Assembly (NCBI GenBank): GCA_030611815.1
Contig: JAUWPC010000098.1
Location: 1-10,734 of the forward strand
Length of the DNA stretch: 10,734 nt
Origin: Desulfobacteraceae bacterium
GTDB taxonomy: Bacteria > Desulfobacterota > DSM-4660 > Desulfatiglandales > Desulfatiglandaceae
Direction: 5' to 3'
Shown: positions 1 to 4,904 of the stretch, piece after piece
Layout of the letters: each line of letters opens with the position of its first letter
Position numbering within the stretch: the first letter of the stretch is position 1
Notes under the pieces: generated by a model
Seen by the model: only the letters and a program-made list of their open reading frames with translations
The model's database searches: none
What the model was told of the DNA's origin: nothing
Translations under genes and position numbers: made by a program

Positions 1-332
1 GGGGGATCGTGGACTCTGATTAGGCTTAACTTATTAATATTTCGATAGAAATATCGTTTAACAACCTGAGGTACACATATCGCCCTTCTTGTACTTCAAA
101 AGCCTGATTGTAAACCAAGCCGAATACAAAAATGCCAAGGGCGATATATAAGCTCGCAACATATAACATATTGAATTTCCTACGCGGTAACTGAATTGCT
201 GGTTAAGTGGGAACGAAAAAAGAACCACACCCACCATTTCTGGATCTTGCCTATCTGGCTTTCGGAACATGCAAATTCCTTGCCGCCTATCTGGTGTCTG
301 GCCCCCTTTTTTTATTTCGCCACAAAAAATGT
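1..332. other. Upstream region without a supported gene
   Basis: No reading frame here has a convincing product. The longest is a 70-codon minus-strand frame at 58-270; its hydrophobic stretch is not recognisable as a family and no good ribosome site precedes it. Visible structure includes a short AT-rich hairpin (ATATTTC at 37-43, GAAATAT at 48-54), an 11-bp inverted repeat (77-87 with 137-147), and a 10-bp direct repeat GCCTATCTGG at 249-258 and 285-294. The T7 run at 307-313 has no GC-rich stem before it, so it is not a terminator. Confidence 0.5.
77..147. repeat. 11-bp inverted repeat enclosing 49 bp
   Basis: ATATCGCCCTT at 77-87 is matched exactly by its reverse complement AAGGGCGATAT at 137-147. 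Just inside, TTGTACTTC (89-97) and GAATACAA (122-129) pair again with one base missing, so the whole 71 bp could fold as an imperfect long hairpin. It could be a small MITE-like remnant, a structured RNA or a protein-binding site; the sequence does not decide between these. Confidence 0.5.
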
Positions 333-362
333 TTGACTGCGACTCCTACATTGTGGTACATT
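333..362 (+). promoter_or_regulatory. Candidate sigma-70 promoter for the sensor genes
   Basis: TTGACT at 333-338 (5 of 6 to the -35 consensus) is followed after 18 bp by TACATT at 357-362 (4 of 6 to the -10 consensus). Transcription would begin near 369, leaving a leader of about 34 nt before the lipoprotein start at 403. No GG-N10-GC sigma-54 signature was found upstream of this gene, so housekeeping expression of the sensor pair is the simplest reading. Confidence 0.4.
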
Positions 363-402
363 TAGTCAGCTCAAAAAATTCTCTTTCTGGGGATGATAGA
401 TA

Positions 403-1389
403 ATGAACAGACCTTCCGGAATAAAGATTCCTTCTCAAATGGCACCCCTCTTGTTTGGCTGCCTGTTCGTCCTATCTGTTTTTTTTATCCATGGCTGCAC
501 CGATCATGCCGACGTGGTGTTAGTGGATTTCTCAAAAACTCAAGCCCCCGCAAGATCAGAAAGCCCCCGTCAGGGACGCCCACTCCTGAAAATTGCTGTC
601 GCCGCAATGGTCTCGCCCAAAGAGACGTTTTCCTATTATCGCCAGCTCTTGGACTATATCGGCGATAACCTCGATCGGGAGATTCAGCTTATCCAACGAA
701 AGACCTATGGAGAGATAAATGAACTGTTGGCAAAGGGTAAGATCGACTTAGCCTTCATCTGTTCCGGCCCTTACGTAACGGGAAAAGGAAGTGATGGCTT
801 TGAACTACTGGCAACCCCGCAGGTTCAGGGAAGCCATTTTTACAGGGCCTACCTGATCGTCAATAGAAATTCTCCTTTCCATAGGCTTGAAGATCTCAGG
901 GGGCGGGTCTTCGCGTTTACAGATCCCGATTCCAATACGGGCAAATTGGTACCTACCTACTGGCTTGCTCAGAAGGGGGAGCGCCCGACATCCTTCTTTG
1001 GCAAAACCATCTACACCTATAGTCACGACAATTCAATCCTCGCCGTGACCAGGGGTTTAGTTGATGGAGCCTCCGTCGATGGCCTCATTTGGGAATATTA
1101 TAATTTTAAGAATCCCACTCTTACATCAAGGACACGGATTATCAAGAAGTCACAGCCATACGGCACCCCGCCCTTGGTGGCCTCTACATATCTACCCTCA
1201 AAGCAGAAAGAACGCATACGGGACCTACTTTTTTCCATGCACCTGGACCGAAAGGGGCAAAAAATATTAGAGGAACTGATGATAAGCAGGTTTGAAACGC
1301 CCCGGGAAGAATGGTACGAACCTATACGGGAGATGAAAAAAACGATAGCCCTGCTGGACAGGAGGTCTTATGCCCCCGAAAAGCCTTAA
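403..1389 (+). CDS. PhnD/AioX/ArxX-like periplasmic substrate-binding lipoprotein
   Basis: This 328-residue protein belongs to the PhnD-type (phosphate/phosphite/phosphonate-like) binding-protein family. Residues 14-31 are a hydrophobic signal segment ending in I29-H30-G31-C32, a lipobox-like site with an unusual His at -2. The mature part has family signatures: A-F-I-C-S-G-P-Y around 117-124, F-A-F-T-D-P-D-S at 170-177, and S-H-D-N-S-I at 207-212 followed by V-D-G-A near 220-223. No ABC permease or ATPase gene is nearby. The gene overlaps a transmembrane regulator by 20 bp, so a sensory rather than transport role is likely, as for AioX and ArxX in arsenite-sensing systems. C120 is the only cysteine in the mature chain apart from the lipidation Cys and is a candidate ligand residue. 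The start at 403 has a GGGGA-type ribosome site at 389-393. The ligand is inferred from context only. Confidence 0.8.
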   Translation: MNRPSGIKIPSQMAPLLFGCLFVLSVFFIHGCTDHADVVLVDFSKTQAPARSESPRQGRPLLKIAVAAMVSPKETFSYYRQLLDYIGDNLDREIQLIQRKTYGEINELLAKGKIDLAFICSGPYVTGKGSDGFELLATPQVQGSHFYRAYLIVNRNSPFHRLEDLRGRVFAFTDPDSNTGKLVPTYWLAQKGERPTSFFGKTIYTYSHDNSILAVTRGLVDGASVDGLIWEYYNFKNPTLTSRTRIIKKSQPYGTPPLVASTYLPSKQKERIRDLLFSMHLDRKGQKILEELMISRFETPREEWYEPIREMKKTIALLDRRSYAPEKP

Positions 1390-3580
1390 GAGCAAATTGA
1401 TAATCGCCGTCTCCGCATTGGTTATCGGAAGCGGTCTGCTGATTTCACTCCTGGTCACTCATCGTTACAGCAGCAGCCTCCGCGAGACGATAACCGCCCA
1501 GGCAGAGAATCTGGGCCATGCCGTCTCCTTGGCGGCCGCGGACAATGTGCTCATAAATGATTTGATCGCCTTACAGAGACTGCTCAACCACCAGATCCGC
1601 AGCAACCCCGCCATTGCCTATCTTTTCATCTCAAGGGGTGATCAAGTACTCGCCCATACGTTTGAGAAAGGGATCCCCATAGATCTGTTGGAAGCCAATA
1701 ATGTCACCTCAGGTGATCGGCCCCGTTTTCAAAAGATCGCTGCCACAAACGGCGAACATTATCTGGATATTTCCTGGCCTATTATCGGGGGAAAGGCCGG
1801 GCTGTTACGCCTTGGGTTCTCTGAAACGCATTACAAAAAACAGATGACCCGGTTGTGGGTGCAGATGGCTGCCCTTACTATTGCGATCCTTTTGCTCGCT
1901 TTGGCAGGAACACTTTTGTTTATGAGACGGCTCACCGGCCCGATTACGGCCTTGGCCCAAGCGACCCAAAAGATTGACAAAGGAGACCTTGGGGTAAGGG
2001 TGCCGGTCAAGGGGAACGACGAAGTGGCTCAACTGTCTTCATCCTTCAATGAGATGGTCGCCCGGATGGAGGAATATACTCACAGGCTTGAAGAACAGAC
2101 CATGGATCTGGAGCGCGCTCATCATCAAACCAGAACCTCCTGTGGGATCCTTCGGGAAATCGGGTCGTTGAGGACTCTGGATGAAATCGGCCGTTTGTTA
2201 CTAAAGAAGAGTCAAGATATTCTTAAATGCGACCATACGGTTCTTTTGGTTTTCAACTCCAACCGGGACCTCCTTTTTGTTTTGTCACCGGACGAAAAGA
2301 GGGATTTTAGAGAACAAAAAACCATTCAATCTGCCATTGCTTCCCTGGGCAATCAGACAAAAGTCCATTTTATCAATGGCAAAAAGGCAGCTCTAAAGCC
2401 TCCACTTGTTCCAAAACATTTCCAGTCGGCTTCCCGTCAGGCGGTTATTCCTCTCCACCAAAATAACCAGCTCTTTGGTGGCTTTATTATCGCTTGCCCC
2501 GGGGCATGCCAATGTAACGGTGAAGAAATCGAGTTGGTGGGTTTGATCCTGAGTCAAGCTGCGGGTGTTATAAAGCGGGCCGTCGTTCAGGAAGAAGAAA
2601 CTCTTGATATAAAGAGCCGCATAGAAAGGACCTCAGAATTTAGCGGGATCATTGGGAAGGATTCCAAAATGCAAGTAATTTACAAACTGATAGAAGATAT
2701 TGCCCCCACTGATGCCACTGTACTGGTCCAGGGGGAGAGCGGCACCGGGAAGGAATTGATTGCTCGCGCTATCCATCAAAGGAGCGTCAGGAAAAACAAG
2801 CCATTCGTCGTGATCAACTGTTCGGCTTACCCGGTCACTCTCCTCGAAAGTGAGCTTTTCGGCCATGAGAAAGGGGCTTTCACCGGCGCAATCCGGCAAA
2901 AACTTGGACGTTTTGAGCAAGCTAACGGGGGCAGCGTATTTCTTGATGAGATTGGCGAAATCCCTCCGTCGGCCCAGATAAAGCTGCTTCGCGTGCTTCA
3001 AACCCGAAAATTTGAGCGGTTAGGAGGCGAAAATACCCTTTCGGTAGATGTTCGGATCATCTCGGCGACCAATAAGGAACTCCTCCACGAGGTAAAAAAC
3101 GGCAACTTCCGCGAAGACCTTTTTTACCGTCTCAACGTGATCCCTGTCAATCTTCCACCCCTTAGAAATCGACGGAACGATATTACCTTGCTTGCTCAGC
3201 ACTTTCTGCGAGGATTTGCCACAGAACAGAACAAAGAAATTCAGGGGTTTAGCTCAGAGGTCATGCGACTACTCCTTGACCACTCATGGCCGGGTAATGT
3301 CAGAGAATTGGAAAACAGCATCGAGCACGCTGTTGTCCTGGCAAAAAATAACCGAATTGAGCTCTCAGATCTTCCTTCTGTGCTTCGTAATGCCGATTCC
3401 AGCGCCACCCCACTTGGATCCCGCTACACCATCCTGGAAAGTGAAAAAACACTGCTCAGAGAGGCTCTTGAAGGATGCGGATGGAACAAGAAACTGGCTG
3501 CACAGCGACTTGGAATTAGCCGCAGCACTTTGTACGGTAAACTCAAAAAGCATCAGATCATTGAGCACACTGTTCATTAG
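1370..3580 (+). CDS. Membrane-anchored sigma-54-dependent activator (TM-HAMP-GAF-AAA+-Fis)
   Basis: This 736-residue one-component regulator has TM1 at about 10-30, a periplasmic segment at about 31-161, TM2 at about 162-185, HAMP at about 186-238, a GAF-like domain at about 255-405, a sigma-54 AAA+ domain at about 420-655 and a Fis-type helix-turn-helix at about 706-730. The AAA+ motifs are intact: Walker A G455-E-S-G-T-G-K461, the sigma-54 contact loop GAFTGA at 502-507, and Walker B acids D526-E527. It has no histidine kinase domain and no receiver, so the signal should pass from periplasm through HAMP and GAF straight to the ATPase. The start at 1370 follows a strong AGGAGGT at 1360-1366 and lies inside the end of the lipoprotein gene, implying translational coupling. 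The likely target is the sigma-54 promoter at 4121-4135. The GAF domain carries a C376-x3-C380-x-C382 cluster. I am sure of the domain order; the sensed ligand is unknown. Confidence 0.92.
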   Translation: MPPKSLKSKLIIAVSALVIGSGLLISLLVTHRYSSSLRETITAQAENLGHAVSLAAADNVLINDLIALQRLLNHQIRSNPAIAYLFISRGDQVLAHTFEKGIPIDLLEANNVTSGDRPRFQKIAATNGEHYLDISWPIIGGKAGLLRLGFSETHYKKQMTRLWVQMAALTIAILLLALAGTLLFMRRLTGPITALAQATQKIDKGDLGVRVPVKGNDEVAQLSSSFNEMVARMEEYTHRLEEQTMDLERAHHQTRTSCGILREIGSLRTLDEIGRLLLKKSQDILKCDHTVLLVFNSNRDLLFVLSPDEKRDFREQKTIQSAIASLGNQTKVHFINGKKAALKPPLVPKHFQSASRQAVIPLHQNNQLFGGFIIACPGACQCNGEEIELVGLILSQAAGVIKRAVVQEEETLDIKSRIERTSEFSGIIGKDSKMQVIYKLIEDIAPTDATVLVQGESGTGKELIARAIHQRSVRKNKPFVVINCSAYPVTLLESELFGHEKGAFTGAIRQKLGRFEQANGGSVFLDEIGEIPPSAQIKLLRVLQTRKFERLGGENTLSVDVRIISATNKELLHEVKNGNFREDLFYRLNVIPVNLPPLRNRRNDITLLAQHFLRGFATEQNKEIQGFSSEVMRLLLDHSWPGNVRELENSIEHAVVLAKNNRIELSDLPSVLRNADSSATPLGSRYTILESEKTLLREALEGCGWNKKLAAQRLGISRSTLYGKLKKHQIIEHTVH
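1771..1800 (+). repeat. Copy 1 of a 30-bp near-identical direct repeat
   Basis: This stretch inside the activator gene encodes the end of its periplasmic domain (S135-W-P-I-I-G-G-K-A-G144). It matches 3686-3715 at 28 of 30 positions, with an uninterrupted 23-bp identity (1775-1797 against 3690-3712). Confidence 0.8.
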
Positions 3581-3596
3581 CATCTTAGTCACCCTT

Positions 3597-3815
3597 ATGA
3601 TTATATTCTTATGTGGAGCTTTATGCTGTTCTCGCTTTGCCGTTCAAGAACAGAGTACCCCTTTCTCCTTGCTTCGACCCTGGTCTTCATGGCCTATTAT
3701 CGGGGGAAAGGCTGGCACAATCCACAGTTGCTCCCTCCATGGATTAACGACACGCACCCCCACAAAGCCGCAGGCACTACACGCCGGAAGCATGCATGAG
3801 AACTCTGCGGGATAA
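3597..3815 (+). pseudogene. Possible remnant of a second membrane-sensor gene
   Basis: Directly after the activator gene, an open frame reads a hydrophobic segment with the look of a first transmembrane helix (codons about 3570-3630). It then gives S-W-P-I-I-G-G-K-A-G, identical to residues 135-144 of the activator's periplasmic domain and encoded by the repeat copy at 3686-3715. The frame then runs into unrelated residues and stops at 3815. No good ribosome site precedes the ATG at 3597. A decayed or internally deleted paralogue of the sensor's N-terminal half would explain this, as would a local duplication. Only the 30-bp match is firm. Confidence 0.3.
3686..3715 (+). repeat. Copy 2 of the 30-bp near-identical direct repeat
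   Basis: This partner of 1771-1800 differs at 2 of 30 positions, at 3689 and 3713. It lies in non-coding sequence 106 bp after the activator's stop codon. It keeps the same amino-acid reading in an open frame, which favours descent from a related coding sequence over chance. Confidence 0.8.
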
Positions 3816-3860
3816 GAAGCTGTCTGGAGTTTGATCAGCTGTACTGCCTGCGAATAACAA

Positions 3861-3899
3861 TGTACGAATTCTATACACAAGGTAACTATCTTTATTCAC
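3861..3899. repeat. Upstream copy of a 39-bp imperfect repeat flanking the operon
   Basis: This segment aligns with 10485-10522 at 30 of 39 columns with one gap. The best-preserved part is TACACA followed by TAACTATCT and TTCAC (22 of 26 columns). One copy lies upstream of the sigma-54 promoter and the other after the last gene remnant. Origin unknown: a decayed mobile-element end, a shared operator, or chance in AT-rich DNA. Confidence 0.35.
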
Positions 3900-3949
3900 A
3901 AAGAAACTTTAGTGTCTCAGCTTATTATGTTCAAATTCCGTACACATTC

Positions 3950-3980
3950 GGAGCATTCATTGTCCCTATGCTCCCTTTTT
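3950..3980 (+). terminator. Terminator-like hairpin after the sensor genes
   Basis: GGAGCAT (3950-3956) pairs perfectly with ATGCTCC (3968-3974) across an 11-nt loop, followed by C and five T (3976-3980). This is the form of a weak-to-moderate intrinsic terminator and would end the two-gene sensor transcript 370 nt after its last stop codon. Because the same dyad sits about 150-170 bp upstream of the -24 element, it could instead be an upstream activator site for the Fis-type activator. Confidence 0.5.
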
Positions 3981-4053
3981 GAAACATTCTCACGCCTTGC
4001 TCACCGTCAAAGCGCCTCCTCATCAGAAGCCGTCTTTACTATTTATTTCACAT

Positions 4054-4080
4054 AGTTAACCCACACCCTTTCTATTAACT
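4054..4080. promoter_or_regulatory. Dyad AGTTAA-N15-TTAACT upstream of the sigma-54 promoter
   Basis: AGTTAA at 4054-4059 and its reverse complement TTAACT at 4075-4080 have centres 21 bp apart, about two helical turns, and end 40 bp before the -24 element. The spacing would suit a dimeric protein. It is AT-rich and short, so chance is not excluded. Confidence 0.25.
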
Positions 4081-4120
4081 TCCCTAAGATTCCCCACCAG
4101 AGCCACCAAATTTCTCTAAT

Positions 4121-4135
4121 TGGCACGCAATTTGC
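4121..4135 (+). promoter_or_regulatory. Sigma-54 (-24/-12) promoter of the respiratory operon
   Basis: TGGCAC at 4121-4126, five bases, then TTGC at 4132-4135 give a full match to the sigma-54 core consensus TGGCAC-N5-TTGC, with the invariant GG and GC correctly spaced. Transcription would start near 4147, leaving about 72 nt of leader before the receiver gene at 4219. The only sigma-54 activator gene in the window lies immediately upstream, so this is its most likely target. Confidence 0.85.
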
Positions 4136-4218
4136 CTATATTAATTCATGTCTGACTGAATGCCAGGCCCTGGGGACTGGGGACGAAAAAAAAAGATTTC
4201 GGGCAGGGAGAGTTTTCG

Positions 4219-4617
4219 ATGGATAGACCGATCGTGGTCGTTGATGCCGACAAAAATCAGTGTGAGAAGCTGTGCGTTCTACTAAGACAAGAGAACTATA
4301 GAGCTGTTGAATTACATTCGTTGCTGAACCTGAAAAAAATCGTCCAGGAAACCTCCTGTCGGGTGGTAATTCTGGATCTGGATTCTTTGCCTGTTGACGA
4401 CCGTTTTATCAAAGAGTTTAGAAGACAAAACCCCGGACTCCCTGTCATGGGGCTATCCAGCCGTTCGTTCCACCCTGAATTAGAGCAGGCCATGAGCAAA
4501 GATATCTGCGTTTGTCTGAGCAAACCACCAGATCCGGAGGAACTCCTATATTGCATCAGGAGTTTTTGTGAAAACGAACATGACTCCTCGGGGGCGCCAA
4601 AGGGGGGAGAGTTTTGA
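4219..4617 (+). CDS. Stand-alone response-regulator receiver protein
   Basis: This 132-residue CheY-like receiver has no output domain. The key positions are visible: acidic pocket D9 and D11, phosphoacceptor D53 in an I-L-D-L-D-S-L-P strand end, the switch Ser in L79-S80-S81, and conserved K102-P103 after strand 5. The loop after D53 is one residue longer than in CheY (D-x4-P rather than D-x3-P), so D55 is a possible alternative site. The gene is first downstream of the sigma-54 promoter and has an AGGGAG ribosome site at 4205-4210, 8 nt from the ATG. No histidine kinase lies in the window, so its partner is elsewhere or it acts unphosphorylated. Its last bases overlap the possible TTG start of the next gene. 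Confidence 0.85.
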   Translation: MDRPIVVVDADKNQCEKLCVLLRQENYRAVELHSLLNLKKIVQETSCRVVILDLDSLPVDDRFIKEFRRQNPGLPVMGLSSRSFHPELEQAMSKDICVCLSKPPDPEELLYCIRSFCENEHDSSGAPKGGEF

Positions 4618-4811
4618 GTATGCGCAGTGAGAAAACCAAGCGTTGGATTTTCATCCCGGCCGCAGCGGTGATTCTGCTCCTAAACATACGAGACCGTGGC
4701 AGAGATCAAACACATCCCCAAAAAGGCGTCTATCACCCGGATGAACTGATTTACTTGTTGCGGTATATCCGAGAAGATAAAATCGGTTCGAAAAAACCAC
4801 CGGTTACCTGA
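4614..4811 (+). CDS. Small single-TM hypothetical protein
   Basis: This 65-residue protein is not recognised. A basic N-terminus (R4, K7, K9, R10) leads into one hydrophobic segment at about 11-24, then a polar tail containing a predicted helix, P42-D-E-L-I-Y-L-L-R-Y-I52. The start is uncertain: a TTG at 4614 overlaps the receiver's TGA but is only 4 nt from GGAG (4606-4609), while an in-frame ATG at 4620 gives a better 10-nt spacing and a 63-residue product. The tight linkage argues for a real gene co-translated with the receiver. It may be a membrane anchor or a regulator of the reductase; no function can be assigned from sequence. Confidence 0.6.
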   Translation: MSMRSEKTKRWIFIPAAAVILLLNIRDRGRDQTHPQKGVYHPDELIYLLRYIREDKIGSKKPPVT

Positions 4812-4904
4812 CGTTTAAAGTGTAAGGCAGGAATTACCCTGTATTGGGTCGTATTTACATTTTTTAAGATCCCGAAGGAGTTTTCATTAAAAAACGGAGG
4901 TAAT

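Noticed and set aside
58..270. Minus-strand 70-codon frame with a hydrophobic stretch
   Set aside because: No ribosome site, no recognised family, and it contains the inverted repeat; not enough to call a gene.
257..272. TGGC...TGC resembling a sigma-54 promoter before the lipoprotein gene
   Set aside because: The GG-to-GC spacing is 12 rather than 10 bp, which sigma-54 does not tolerate well.
249..294. Direct repeat GCCTATCTGG twice, 36 bp apart, upstream of the sensor promoter
   Set aside because: Only 10 bp and not obviously positioned as operator half-sites; recorded but not called.
297..313. GGCCCCC followed by seven T as a terminator
   Set aside because: No complementary upstream arm forms a stem before the T run.
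2633..3001. Long minus-strand frame of 122 codons
   Set aside because: Lies wholly inside the AAA+ domain coding sequence of the activator; antisense shadow.
4163..4201. CCAGGCCCTGG palindrome, tandem CTGGGGA pair and CGAAA/TTTCG stem in the leader of the receiver gene
   Set aside because: Short or loop-less elements with no riboswitch-like architecture; likely chance in a 72-nt leader.
4812..4904. Separate promoter or terminator before arrA
   Set aside because: No sigma-54 or clear sigma-70 elements, and only a 4-bp ACCC/GGGT stem far from the T run; arrA is best read as part of the upstream operon.
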